Source of the DNA: Bacillus sp. B15-48
Lineage (GTDB): Bacteria; Bacillota; Bacilli; Bacillales; Cytobacillaceae
DNA: 64,000 nt
Direction: 5' to 3'
Assembly (NCBI RefSeq): GCF_016879755.1
Contig: NZ_WOFU01000004.1
Location: 496,001 to 560,000, forward strand
Of this stretch, positions 43,296 to 52,008 are shown piece after piece. Each line of letters starts with the position of its first letter. The first letter of the stretch is position 1. The position numbers and the translations under genes were made by a program. The notes below the pieces were generated by a model. It saw nothing but the letters and a program-made list of their open reading frames with translations, ran no database searches and was not told the origin of the DNA.

Positions 43296-43769
43296 TCATA
43301 GATGAATCCCTTGATGCTTTGATTGGATTAAATAGCCGCCACCGAACTCAAAAGCAGTATCATATCCCATATTGAATTCGTCAAGGTCTATTAAATCTTT
43401 ATAAGCTATGGGAATATTAGGATTCCAATTTACATTTTCCAATTTTATAGGAAAATCATCGTCATTAGGGTTTGGGGTATGAATATAAACTGCATCCATA
43501 CAAGCATCCTTAAGGTCTAAATAAATCCAAGATTGATAAGGCTTTTTAAATGTTTCTAGCTTTTTTAATAGGTTTTTATATAAAGTTATTTGTGCCTTTA
43601 TATGCTCTCTTCTGATCTTGTTACTGTTATCTCCCATACCAAAAAAATCTAGGTGTGCGTGCCAAAAGTCAAACCAAGCGTCATTATCAAATTGCAAATA
43701 ATTGTAACCTTCTTCAACTTCTCTCCAGAGATTTCGAAAATATCGTCTTTTGCCGCGGAATTTTTTCAT
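43296..43769 (-). CDS. Unknown cytoplasmic protein, 157 residues
   Basis: The start is the ATG at 43769, 5 bases after GGAGG; the frame stays open 33 codons further, but that part is a boundary hairpin. Notable segments are RRYFRNLWREVEEGYNYLQF, NDAWFDFWHAHLDFFGMGDN and AVYIHTPNPNDDDFP. It looks like one of the immunity- or island-type proteins of Bacillus; no function is known. Boundary motifs lie at both its ends (43281-43299 and 43815-43832). Confidence 0.6.
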   Translation of the reverse strand: MKKFRGKRRYFRNLWREVEEGYNYLQFDNDAWFDFWHAHLDFFGMGDNSNKIRREHIKAQITLYKNLLKKLETFKKPYQSWIYLDLKDACMDAVYIHTPNPNDDDFPIKLENVNWNPNIPIAYKDLIDLDEFNMGYDTAFEFGGGYLIQSKHQGIHL

Positions 43770-43922
43770 TTTAACCTCCGATTTGGACAATATTGCTTCT
43801 TCAGCTAACCTGCTGTTTGTTACTTCAATAACACAAGGAGCAGCCGCATCGTCAGCTCCTTGTGCCACTCTTGCACCCTATAGTCCAAGTAATTTTTTTC
43901 ATATACAAAACCCATAAAGTAT

Positions 43923-44606
43923 TTATTCAATCAAGTTTCTAAAAGAATCATATAGTTCATCAACACTATATCCTTTAAAAATAAGTTCTTTTCCATCAAA
44001 CACAAGCATGGCTGGAAACTGTTCAATGTCCAATTCTTCTTGATAATCTACAATAAATTTTTCATCATAAGGTACCCATGCAGCTGAAGCTCTATGTTCT
44101 GTCCCTTCCAATATATTCATTACATTTTCATAGACAGTTTCTTGCATCTCCATAGGTAGCGTTTCCCCGTCCTTATACATGATGACAATATTCATTCCAT
44201 CTGTATGCGATAGAAGCCGTGAATACTTTTCCTCATAAGTCATTTCTATTAAAATAATTTCGTCTGGATGACCTTCGAAGCCATCTCCTCTTGGCGGATT
44301 AACTAATACTTTTTGTCCTTTTTTTATATCGTCAATTGATGTCTCGTTATCCTCTTCATATTTTATGACAGTTTTATCGGTTATCTTAGCTTCATATGAA
44401 TAGCCCTCATCTGTCATACCAGGCCCTTTTCTATCTCGCTTTTCCCATTCGGAAATGTCAACAACTATAGTACTCCCGCTATTATTCACTTCTGAAACAG
44501 AACCTATCATTTTATCATCTTCATAATGACCATAGGGATACTCTCCATTATCTTCCGCACTTTCACCACATGCAGAAATAAATGAGATGGTAAATATGAA
44601 AATCAT
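43923..44606 (-). CDS. Lipoprotein with a C-terminal thioredoxin-like segment
   Basis: A 227-residue protein. The lipobox FISAC is at residues 9-13, so it is probably anchored outside the cell. The middle has SVSEVNNSGSTIVVDISEWE and KKGQKVLVNPPRGDGFEGHP (a beta-barrel-like part, as in DUF3221). The end has EELDIEQFPAMLVFDGKELI, a thioredoxin-like strand pattern. The signal peptide lacks its basic start: RRILFL lies just upstream in another frame with the GGAGG site at 44637-44641, so a one-base deletion may have cut the true N-terminus. Confidence 0.6.
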   Translation of the reverse strand: MIFIFTISFISACGESAEDNGEYPYGHYEDDKMIGSVSEVNNSGSTIVVDISEWEKRDRKGPGMTDEGYSYEAKITDKTVIKYEEDNETSIDDIKKGQKVLVNPPRGDGFEGHPDEIILIEMTYEEKYSRLLSHTDGMNIVIMYKDGETLPMEMQETVYENVMNILEGTEHRASAAWVPYDEKFIVDYQEELDIEQFPAMLVFDGKELIFKGYSVDELYDSFRNLIE

Positions 44607-44950
44607 AAAAACAAAATTCTACGTAAAAAATGATTTCCTCCTCTCTATTGAACAGTGCCCTCTTAACCGTTATATTTCTTCTTTCACAAACCTGCCCTTA
44701 TAGTTTAAGTACATTCTCTCACAAATACCACACACTAGCAGTGCCACAAGTATTCAATTTTTTTTAGGATTCTTCCTCGATTAAATGGCCCTATACATAA
44801 AGATAGAGCGCAATTTCTATTCTGGAATTGCGCCCTTTATTTGAAAATCGTCAACAAAATAAAGCAGCAAATAACGCTTATCTATAAAGTCTATAACCAT
44901 ACCCTTTTTTATTTGAAATGTTTACTTTATAATATTAAACGTTATACCTT
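44607..44950. other. Intergenic with array-type repeats
   Basis: Contains a TTAAATGGCCC block (about 44780), the hairpin GCGCAATTTC..GAATTGCGC (44809-44832) and a boundary-type motif (GCGCCCTTTATTTGAAAAT, 44830-44848). No gene was found. Confidence 0.5.
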
Positions 44951-45090
44951 GTCAACAACCCATGACTAAAGTCACGGGCTTGTAAGGTCTTACGACCTTT
45001 AGAATTTACAGCGGTCAACAAGACTAGTGTCCTGCCCTTCAAACCACGCTAGAGGTACTGTTTGGGCTCCAAGCAACCCGCTTGTCTTAT
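44951..45090 (-). ncRNA. Candidate omega RNA scaffold of TnpB
   Basis: The 140 bp between the tnpB stop and the right end carry several inverted repeats (CCTTACAAG..CTTGTAAGG; GTCTTACGACC). In IS605 systems this region is transcribed with the end of tnpB and the bases beyond the right end become the guide. Here the guide would start AAGGTATAACGTTTAATATT. This is assigned by position and family knowledge. Confidence 0.5.
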
Positions 45091-46383
45091 TTAAGCCACG
45101 ACTACTTGTGGCAGAATTTTTTCCTTAGTATAACGTTCTCCATAGTGTTTTAGGTTGAACGCCGAATTAATATCTCGGTCATGATGTGTGCCACAAGAAG
45201 GACAATCCCATTCACGAATATCTACATTTCCTTTTAGTGCAGTATTCTTATGACCGCAAGTTGAACATAATTGTGTTGACGCAAAATCTTTCGCTGCTTT
45301 GACAAAGTATTTTCCTCGTTGTTTTAGTTTGTATTTTAGATACAGACGGAAATTACCAAAACCATTATCTTGCTGGTTTTTAGCATAATACTTGTTTTGT
45401 CCAATAGCACGAAGGTCTAGGTCCTCTACTACAATCATGTCATAACGATTCGCAAGAGCATAGGATTTCTTGTGAAGCCAATCTTTTCGCTGGTTTGCTA
45501 CTTTGGCTGTCAGTCTCGAAACGACAAGTCGTTGTTTTTCCCAACGATTAGAGCCTTTTACTCTGCGCGATAACACTCGTTGTTCTTTCGCTAGACGTTC
45601 TTCCATTTCTCGATAATATTGAGGATAATTGGCTTTCTTACCCTCATTGTCTATGAAAAAATGAGATTGTGAATAATCTAGCCCTAGAACACGAGTAGGT
45701 GTACCAATGCTTGCGATTTCCATTGGAAATTCAACACAAATAGACACGTCAAATTGCCCTTTCGTGTTCATAGTAACCGTTACATTCTTAATTTTACTGC
45801 CTTGTGGTAATGGTCTATGTGTGTTTAGATTTAACCCAACTACTTTCACAGAAGACTTTTGTGCAGTTGGAAGATATAATACTTCATCTTTAATGTAGAT
45901 ATTTCCGTTTTGATTGAATGTAGTATAGCTGGCTTTGCTATCCTTACGAGAATGGAACTTTGGTATTCCTTTTAAATCACGAAATGTCGGTTCTATCCCT
46001 AGTGTCTTCTGACGTTTTAAGGCAGATTTCTTGTATTGTTTCTTACATGCAATCTTGTTAAAGGCGGTTATCGCCTTGTTGAAGTGTTGCTTTGCTTCGT
46101 TAGAGGCGAATGCGTCTACAAGATATAAGTAAGCCACATTATCATTTACACATTGTTTTTTGAATTCAGATACAGTCGGCATACCCATCTTCTTTAAAGA
46201 AGGTAATTTATCGCCAACTTGATAGTTACTCTTTTCCAAATAATCATATAGGTGAGCAACATGGAGGTTATACATCTTTCTATCTGCACCAAAACACTGC
46301 CGTAAATAGGTTTCTACCTCTTGAGAAATAGGGGTAGCGCGATACACATAGCCACGGTTTACTAATTCAAGCATTGGTTTCAC
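45091..46383 (-). CDS. tnpB: TnpB, RNA-guided nuclease of an IS605-type element
   Basis: A 430-residue TnpB. The split RuvC site is complete: Asp236 (VLGLDYSQ), Glu320 (MIVVEDLDL) and Asp402/404 (HHDRDINSA). The zinc finger has Cys373, Cys376 (CSTC) and Cys394, Cys397 (CPSC). TnpB cuts DNA guided by the omega RNA next to a TAM and helps the element persist. The GGAGGTG site is 6 bases before the ATG. All key residues are intact while tnpA is ruined, so TnpB may still be active or domesticated. Confidence 0.92.
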   Translation of the reverse strand: MKPMLELVNRGYVYRATPISQEVETYLRQCFGADRKMYNLHVAHLYDYLEKSNYQVGDKLPSLKKMGMPTVSEFKKQCVNDNVAYLYLVDAFASNEAKQHFNKAITAFNKIACKKQYKKSALKRQKTLGIEPTFRDLKGIPKFHSRKDSKASYTTFNQNGNIYIKDEVLYLPTAQKSSVKVVGLNLNTHRPLPQGSKIKNVTVTMNTKGQFDVSICVEFPMEIASIGTPTRVLGLDYSQSHFFIDNEGKKANYPQYYREMEERLAKEQRVLSRRVKGSNRWEKQRLVVSRLTAKVANQRKDWLHKKSYALANRYDMIVVEDLDLRAIGQNKYYAKNQQDNGFGNFRLYLKYKLKQRGKYFVKAAKDFASTQLCSTCGHKNTALKGNVDIREWDCPSCGTHHDRDINSAFNLKHYGERYTKEKILPQVVVA

Positions 46384-46389
46384 CTCCTG

Positions 46390-46796
46390 TCATTTTTGTT
46401 TTTGGCTTTGGATATATATACAAACCTGCTCTTCAGTATTTTCACTAACTGTAGCGATATATAACTAGGATTCCACAAATGACCTCCCCAGAGAAATCTT
46501 TTGGATTTCGGGATGGCGTTTGAAAAATCTCCTAGCTGATTTCCCCTTTAAAGTCTTCACAACAGTTGGGATATAATAGGCTTTAAGGAAATCAACATAT
46601 GAATATGGTCTTTATCGGTTTCCATTTCTTCAATCGTTATCTCGTGGTATTTGCAAAGTTCTATAAGAATTTCTTTTAATGATTTTTCAATCTCATGGAC
46701 AAGCACCTTTCTTCTGGACTTTACACACCACACTAGATGGTATTGAAGCGAGTAAACATAACCTCTACCGTGAATAACTGTTGACACAGTTATCAC
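46390..46796 (-). pseudogene. tnpA: IS200/IS605 tnpA (HUH transposase), several frameshifts
   Basis: The first frame (YSLQYHLVWCVKSRRKVLVH to DKDHIHMLISLK) has the H-x-H motif. The next parts lie in other frames: YIPTVVKTLKGKSARRFFKR, then LWGGHLWNPSY with the tyrosine region, then VSENTEEQVCIYIQ. At least three frameshifts separate them. The transposase is dead. Confidence 0.9.
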
Positions 46797-47029
46797 CCCA
46801 TGTCTATTATCCTACAAAACAGATCCTATGTATAAAGATAGGTATTGAATTATCAACGAATTTTATTCTTTTTCAAAGATCATATGTTCTTTTAGCCGAG
46901 AATGAGAATGTCGGACAATTGAGTTAGCAGAAGCTAACCCTTGTCCGAAGCCGATTCATCTCATGACTGAAGTCACGAGGGTTCTCGACTAAAGTCTAAA
47001 ACATATGGATAAGTTGGGAGCTATATTTA

Positions 47030-47740
47030 TTGGGAACGCTAAAATCGATCTTATTGGGCTTATTTGGTTTAATTACCGTGTTTATTTTATCGATAGCTAT
47101 TTTTGCATTCATTTCATTTATTCAAGAAAAATTATTTGTCCCCAGTAATTCTCTCATATGGGTTATTAAATCTTTTGCAGCAAAATTTGTTTTTATATAT
47201 GAGTTTTACCTGATGTTTGGTCTTTTCCTTCTTTTAAGCAAGGATTTAAGAAAATGGTTTTCCGGATTTTATAAAAAACATCATAGAACTGTATTCCCCA
47301 TCTTCGGGATTGTTAACATTCTATTGTTTTATGCTGTTATTACGGATGTGGCAGTCGTAACGAATGATAAAATCGTCAACCATTCCTTCCTCACACCACA
47401 TGGGAAGCAATACAGCTATAGCAATATCACCAAGATCACTGCAGGTATTTATGGGAAGAATCGATTTTTAGGTTCCTCAAAAGGTCAATTTTATTACGTA
47501 ATAGAATTAAATAACGGGACAAAAATAGATTTTGGGGATGGCGGCTCTAGTTTTGTCAGCTTCAATGAAGAGGATAGTAATGAGGCGGACCCCCGATTTA
47601 TTCTTGCAAAACTTGACCGTCAATGGGTGGACATGGGGATTCCCAAAAAGGCCAGCATGTCTAATTTTAAATATACTCAGGATTCTTTAGCCAAAATTTA
47701 TTCAGATAAAATTCGCAGTATTTTAGAAAATACCAAGTAA
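47030..47740 (+). CDS. Membrane protein with C-terminal soluble domain, 236 residues
   Basis: Three hydrophobic segments (residues about 8-32, 50-70, 91-107) are followed by a soluble part: SNITKITAGIYGKNRFLGSS and FYYVIELNNGTKIDFGDGGS. That part reads like a small beta-barrel (PH-like) domain. The start is a TTG 9 bases after GGGAG. It is one of the few plus-strand genes of the island and lies just outside the IS605 left end. The family is not recognised. Confidence 0.6.
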   Translation: MGTLKSILLGLFGLITVFILSIAIFAFISFIQEKLFVPSNSLIWVIKSFAAKFVFIYEFYLMFGLFLLLSKDLRKWFSGFYKKHHRTVFPIFGIVNILLFYAVITDVAVVTNDKIVNHSFLTPHGKQYSYSNITKITAGIYGKNRFLGSSKGQFYYVIELNNGTKIDFGDGGSSFVSFNEEDSNEADPRFILAKLDRQWVDMGIPKKASMSNFKYTQDSLAKIYSDKIRSILENTK

Positions 47741-47777
47741 ATATGCATCTTCTACAAATAGAACTTTTAATAATAAA

Positions 47778-47806
47778 ACAGTTACACAGCTTAACAGTTG
47801 TGTAAC
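47778..47806 (+). terminator. Terminator-like hairpin
   Basis: GTTACACA and TGTGTAAC pair around GCTTAACAGT, followed by CATTTCTTCTTC. It lies 40 bp after the membrane protein stop. Confidence 0.5.
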
Positions 47807-47987
47807 CATTTCTTCTTCAATTAAATGGTCCCATTGTTGAGGGAATTCGGCAATCAAGAAATGCTGTTTATGGCAATATGTTTTATGAATGGAGAGAGCC
47901 TAAATATACAAGAAGGACATAAAAACTTGTATATTTTAGGCTCTTTAATTTTATTCCTTATTGCTCGTTAGTTGAACCAGGACTATA

Positions 47988-48455
47988 TTAACTCACAGTA
48001 CAGTACATTTCATAACTCCCTAAAAATTCCTGTATTTCTTTTATTATAGTTTGCATATCTCCATATCCATCTACAGCTATTTCATATTCTGTGTCTAATC
48101 TATTTATTTTTGAAAATATATCATCTTCAATATTTCGTTGCCAAGCTAATCTATACATCAAAGTAACCACTTGCGGAATATCAATTTCTGTTTTCTCAAA
48201 TGATTTGTATAGAAGACCTAAAATAACTTTCGATGCAGTTTCTACGTGATTTCCTCTTGTAATTTCACTTAAAAGAACGATAACGTCATCTATTTTTTTA
48301 TTACTCGATAACGAAACTCCGTAAAATTGGTATGGTATTTCAGATGAGCCCAATTGTAAAATCCTTAAATCAACCCATTCAACTACTTTAGGAAGTTTAA
48401 AATACCCTATTCCCAATCCAAGTTCATATACAGCCACCTTTTCCGACAGGTTCAA
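47988..48455 (-). CDS. Unknown cytoplasmic protein, 155 residues
   Basis: A soluble helical protein: VYELGLGIGYFKLPKVVEWV at the start, SEITRGNHVETASKVILGLL in the middle and IIKEIQEFLGSYEMYCTVS at the end. The style is that of small island or immunity proteins; no family is recognised. The ribosome site is a GGAAAAGG-like stretch. A boundary motif (TGCTCGTTAGTTGAACCAG, 47962-47980) lies 7 bp after its stop. Confidence 0.55.
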   Translation of the reverse strand: MNLSEKVAVYELGLGIGYFKLPKVVEWVDLRILQLGSSEIPYQFYGVSLSSNKKIDDVIVLLSEITRGNHVETASKVILGLLYKSFEKTEIDIPQVVTLMYRLAWQRNIEDDIFSKINRLDTEYEIAVDGYGDMQTIIKEIQEFLGSYEMYCTVS

Positions 48456-48572
48456 TATTTTTTACTTCACCGCTCACGAAATAATTTGTTTTAATTTTAG
48501 CGTATTTCACTTCAGCTAAACTCCTCAATAAAAAGCGACAGTCCTGATCCGCTATCGCACACGTTAGTTGCA

Positions 48573-48809
48573 TTAGAATATAATTAATAACACTCCGAAT
48601 AATGCTGAAACTAATCCAATAAACCAAATAAACAATGACCACGCTTTGATTCCAGAAAAGACCACAGGGAACTGCCAACCTATTAAATCTGATATTAAAT
48701 CTCCGAATGCTTCCATAAAGGTCTCTTTGGGGTCACCCTTTTTCCATAACCATTTTGAAATGAAAAATAGGGCAATACCAATTGCGATAAGAATAATTCC
48801 ATTAAGCAC
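48573..48809 (-). CDS. Small membrane protein, 78 residues, unknown
   Basis: Two hydrophobic segments (residues 3-22 and 55-77) flank a charged loop with KKGDPKETFMEAFGDLISDL. The start is a TTG or GTG near 48809 after AGGTGGTGAAAG. The boundary motif GCACACGTTAGTTGCATTA (48557-48575) touches its stop, followed by the hairpin GCGATAGC..GCTGTCGC-like. Confidence 0.55.
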   Translation of the reverse strand: MLNGIILIAIGIALFFISKWLWKKGDPKETFMEAFGDLISDLIGWQFPVVFSGIKAWSLFIWFIGLVSALFGVLLIIF

Positions 48810-48934
48810 AAACTTTCACCACCTAATACTTATAATTATAAGCATCTAGTGTGGAATTTTATTCTTTTCTCGTACTCAATGTATCTACCTAAACAGAAGA
48901 AGCGATAGCCTTTGTTCAGCTATCGCCCCGTAGC

Positions 48935-49117
48935 TTAATAAGATAAGGATTGTTTACTTAATTGCTTATCAAGGCCATGGTACTTTTCATCATCATATAA
49001 CTCATTGAACCAGTTATATTTTCGTAATTCCTCAATATGCTTATCAATTTTCTTTGTATTTAAAGAATCATCTTGTCCAACACTACCAAGCAATCCTGCA
49101 ATAATCTCAAAAATCAT
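48935..49117 (-). CDS. Small hydrophilic protein, 60 residues, unknown
   Basis: The product starts IFEIIAGLLGSVGQDDSLNT and continues with KKIDKHIEELRKYNWFNELY. The GGAGACCC ribosome site is good. Its stop lies inside the boundary motif GCCCCGTAGCTTAATAAG (48925-48942), after which (minus strand) comes GCGATAGC..GCTATCGC. The function is unknown. Confidence 0.55.
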   Translation of the reverse strand: MIFEIIAGLLGSVGQDDSLNTKKIDKHIEELRKYNWFNELYDDEKYHGLDKQLSKQSLSY

Positions 49118-49262
49118 AAAAGGGTCTCCTTCAGCCGAAATTTGATAATATATTTCCCCTAAAATGCACCGCGCCTATTAAAGTAAACTACCCGTTTGTT
49201 CAATAAACATGGCGATTAGCTTTATTCCGTGACCGCACCCGTTACTTGAATAAGCCTATTGC

Positions 49263-49608
49263 TTAAATCCCAAAGTGTATCATAAATTTCTTTTCTTCTT
49301 TTGCTTGAGTAATTTTTGCTGCTAAATCTGTTAATTCGTCAGACTTTTTGAAGTGTGGCGAAGATACAACCAGATCATAAAACAATGAAAGAGATTCAGG
49401 GGGAGTAATAGTAACTCCCCAATATGCTAGACCCAATTCTGGTCTATCATACGAATGGAAGTAACTCTTCATTATTTTTAAAGATTCTGAAAGATTTTGA
49501 ATGAGATCATCGTCAACCGAAATACATTTATATTCTTTTGGGGCATAGTAGCCATAATCTTTTCGAATGTTAAAATCATCGATAATGCCAAACTCATGGA
49601 CAGGGATA
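49263..49608 (-). CDS. Unknown protein, about 114 residues, start unresolved
   Basis: An ATG at 49472 opens the frame, but the same frame continues upstream with IPVHEFGIIDDFNIRKDYGY and APKEYKCISVDDDLIQNLSE, which fits as one protein with SYFHSYDRPELGLAYWGVTI. An AAAGG site lies just before 49608, with no ATG, GTG or TTG in frame, so the start codon may be mutated or unusual. The boundary motif GCACCCGTTACTTGAATAAG (49235-49254) lies 8 bp after its stop. The function is unknown. Confidence 0.55.
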
Positions 49609-49702
49609 TATTATCAACCTTTCACATTATGAAATAATTCTATGGTAAAAAAACGAACAGATGCAGCTGTTATTCAACATTAGCACCCGTTACTTTAATA
49701 AG

Positions 49703-49966
49703 CTACAAGGGTGTCCAATTAGGGTCCTTCACATCATTTTCATTTGGTTTTCTTACAAACTCAATACACCTTTCTTCACAAGCCCCAAATAAGATATAGT
49801 TTTTCTGTGCTTGCCTTAAAGAAGGGATATTTGCACCACCACCATAATCAGGGTCATCATATTGAACTCCATCATCTTCCCAAAAGCAAATACTACATAT
49901 GTCATAAGTTCCAGGAGGTTCTTCATCTAATGTTTTATAACCACAACATGGACATGTATATTTCAT
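49703..49966 (-). CDS. CPCC-family cysteine-rich protein
   Basis: An 87-residue protein beginning MKYTCPCCGYKTLDEEPPGT. YDICSICFWEDDGVQYDDPD and YGGGANIPSLRQAQKNY follow: the Cys_rich_CPCC family, a small zinc-binding domain common in island proteins. GGTGATTAG ribosome region. The boundary motif GCACCCGTTACTTTAATAAG (49683-49702) ends at its stop codon. Confidence 0.85.
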   Translation of the reverse strand: MKYTCPCCGYKTLDEEPPGTYDICSICFWEDDGVQYDDPDYGGGANIPSLRQAQKNYILFGACEERCIEFVRKPNENDVKDPNWTPL

Positions 49967-50455
49967 CTAATCACCTCAATAATAGCATTTACCTTCTTCC
50001 GCTATACTGCCCTTTAAGTGTAAGCCCTTACAATCCAATTGAATAATGTGAGTATATTAGTGGCTCTCTATTCCGCTAAGGGCGGCTCATTTTTTCCGCA
50101 TTGACTGATTCAAAACTCCGCACTAGTGGCTCAATTTAGCTGCAATATTCAAAAATCATGTTCACCCATAAAAAAGACCAAGGGGGCTTGAAAAAATAAT
50201 CGATTCACCTATACTTATTACCCACTTCTCTAAGGATTTTTCAAACGTAAAATGGCCAATTTTACAAAAAAAAGAAGAAGCTGCCGTTCATGCGAACCGC
50301 AGCTTTTCCTTCTTCCTGCATCCTATTACTGTTTGTATTTTTACCATATCCTATCTGACATGTATGCATGACCGCCAACGCGGTAATATTTTACCGCTCT
50401 GGTATCAGGCACCAACATTTATACTGGCTATGAATGATTTTCCCTCAGGAATTAC
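49967..50455. repeat. Intergenic with an IS21-type end remnant and a terminator-like hairpin
   Basis: At 50059-50140 TGGCTC blocks recur (GTGGCTCTCTATTCCGC, GCGGCTCATTTTTTCCGC, GTGGCTCAATTTAGC), like those at 15427-15505 and like IS21 ends. At 50274-50315 GAAGAAGCTGCCGTTC pairs with GAACCGCAGCTTTTCCTTC. A GGCACCAACATTTAT block (50408-50422) matches one at 7216. No gene was found. Confidence 0.45.
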
Positions 50456-50512
50456 AAAGGGACGGACCCTGTGCTCCTTTAGGAAGCACAAGATACGTCC
50501 CCTTGCTTTTCC
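50456..50512. repeat. REP-like palindrome
   Basis: AAAGGGACGGACC..GTGCTCC and GGAAGCACAAGATACGTCCCC form the arms, the same unit as at 19689. Confidence 0.7.
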
Positions 50513-50801
50513 CCTTGCTTTTCGGAGATTTGAAGATGGTTCATGCAAAGGAGATATTGCGAAGAGGTAAGCTTAAACGAATCCAGCTAAATGAAACAAT
50601 CACTATTGTAATAAGGTTTGATATAAAAAGGATACAAAGAGAAATATGTCCTAACTGTTCAGGTTATCTGCCCTTACGGCATATCTCCTCTATACGCTCG
50701 GGTTGTTTGCTTTCATTTTGTAAGAGTAAGTTAGTAATCCGCTATACCTGAATAAAAGTGGGCATACAGGGTAGTATAAAACCATGAAAGAGGTGATAGG
50801 A

Positions 50802-51290
50802 ATGTCTAACATGCTAAAACAAGACGAAATTGAAACATTAAGAGGGTTAATTAAAGATATAGACACGGCCATGTTGACTACGGCTACTGAAGAAGGGCTT
50901 GTTTCTCGTCCCATGAAAACACAAGAAGTAGAGTTTGATGGTGACTTATGGTTTTTCACTAAAAAAGAGACGAATAAATATGATGAAATATTACATGATC
51001 AAGATGTTAATGTAGCATATGTAGGTAAATCCTACGTTTCCGTCCGTGGAAGAGCGGAAATTGTTGAAGATTTAGACAAGAAAAAGGAATTGTGGAGCAA
51101 AGTATATGAGAAAATTATGCAAACTTCTTATGATGATCCTAACGTTATCTTGATAAAGGTAAAAGCGGAAGCAGCTGAATATTGGGAAGGTGGAAATTTC
51201 ATAAAGAAGATTGTCTTTTACTATCAACGCATGACAGGTCAAAGTTCTAAATCGACAGATATTAATGAAACAATTGAATTGAATCATTAA
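50802..51290 (+). CDS. Pyridoxamine 5'-phosphate oxidase-fold protein (general stress protein 26 type)
   Basis: A 162-residue split-barrel flavin-binding protein: AMLTTATEEGLVSRPMKTQE, DGDLWFFTKKETNKYDEILH, VNVAYVGKSYVSVRGRAEIV and VKAEAAEYWEGG are the usual blocks. Members such as B. subtilis YdaG belong to the general stress response; the reaction is unknown. I take the ATG at 50802 after GAGGTGATAGGA, not the one at 50784. It is monocistronic. Confidence 0.88.
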   Translation: MSNMLKQDEIETLRGLIKDIDTAMLTTATEEGLVSRPMKTQEVEFDGDLWFFTKKETNKYDEILHDQDVNVAYVGKSYVSVRGRAEIVEDLDKKKELWSKVYEKIMQTSYDDPNVILIKVKAEAAEYWEGGNFIKKIVFYYQRMTGQSSKSTDINETIELNH

Positions 51291-51388
51291 CAACAATAAT
51301 GGGTTGTTTGGTTTTAGAACAATCCATCTTTCTATGTTGAGTTTATGTTATGTTAACCAATGAAATTTCATCGTCGGCCCCACCGTTA

Positions 51389-51538
51389 CTTAACTGCAGA
51401 TTATCATGGTTACCTATCAAACTTGGATATACTTTAAGCTGCAACCTTTGCAAGATTTCTAGGTTCTTCCTATTTGTTTCCCACATCATAAAAAATCATC
51501 AACCCACTAAACAATAATTATTATTAAGAAGAAGCACA
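51389..51538. repeat. Second copy of the repeat at 41881-42036
   Basis: Same blocks in the same order (GGTTACCTATCAAACTT, GCTGCAACCTT, TTGTTTCCCACATCATAAAA), ending at the 179-bp IS1182-type element. No gene lies in 51291-52008. Confidence 0.65.
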
Positions 51539-51717
51539 GGGTACGTCCGAGACCAGTGAAAAAGTAGGGAGTACATAAAAATCAACTTAATCAGGGGGTA
51601 CCAAAATGTCTCCCTCTGTAAGTAACGCGCCTTAGAAGCGATTCTAGAGCCTCGTTTTTCTATCTTCTTTTCTCATTTAATAAAATTTGGACTTTTTCAC
51701 CAGTCTCGGTACGTCCC
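51539..51717 (-). mobile_element. 179-bp mini-element with IS1182-type ends
   Basis: Ends 51539-51565 (GGGTACGTCCGAGACCAGTG then AAAAAGT) and 51691-51717 (ACTTTTTCACCAGTCTCGGT then ACGTCCC) are inverted repeats. They equal the ends of the 488-bp derivative at 41368-41855 in reverse. Nothing coding is inside. Flanks GAAGCACA and CATGCTTCC are the halves of a REP palindrome, so it too inserted inside a REP. Confidence 0.75.
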
Positions 51718-52008
51718 CATGCTTCCGCAAATCCGTGTGTAGGGCGTAGCTATCGTCGATATACTTGTTCATAAAACTTGCCTCCTACAGCATTTAACAA
51801 TTTTTTCATTCCTTCTTTAGGAATGTTTTCAAACTTTGCTAAGTGTAAGGTTAAATCTACAAGTTGTTTAAGATTTGAGTGGTTTATATATATTTAAAAC
51901 TTATAGAATACTTCATTCTCAAAAGGTATTTGTCGATACAGCAGTACTGTATCAACAAAACTGTTCATCAAAATGTGAAAACCTACAGTAGGTTTCTTCT
52001 TTATATTT

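Larger units (their letters stand above)
44951..46988 (-). mobile_element. IS605-type element: decayed tnpA, intact tnpB, both ends
   Basis: The right end (GTCAACAACCCATGACT.., from 44951) and the left end (..GACTGAAGTCACGAGGGTTC up to about 46988) have the small hairpins of IS200/IS605 elements. tnpB (45091-46383) follows the tnpA remnant (46390-46796) in the same direction. The omega-RNA region should span the tnpB end and 44951-45090. The outer flank of the left end is TTTAG; two other copies have ATTAG and AATAG there, a candidate target/TAM. Confidence 0.8.

Noticed and set aside
43770-43868. Longer N-terminus for the 157-residue protein.
   Set aside because: The added 33 codons cover a boundary hairpin; the GGAGG site supports the ATG at 43769.
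48424-48678. 84-codon minus-strand frame.
   Set aside because: It overlaps two better-supported genes in another frame and has no ribosome site.
27696-49966. Prophage.
   Set aside because: No capsid, tail, portal or terminase gene; gene content is single island-type genes with repeats.
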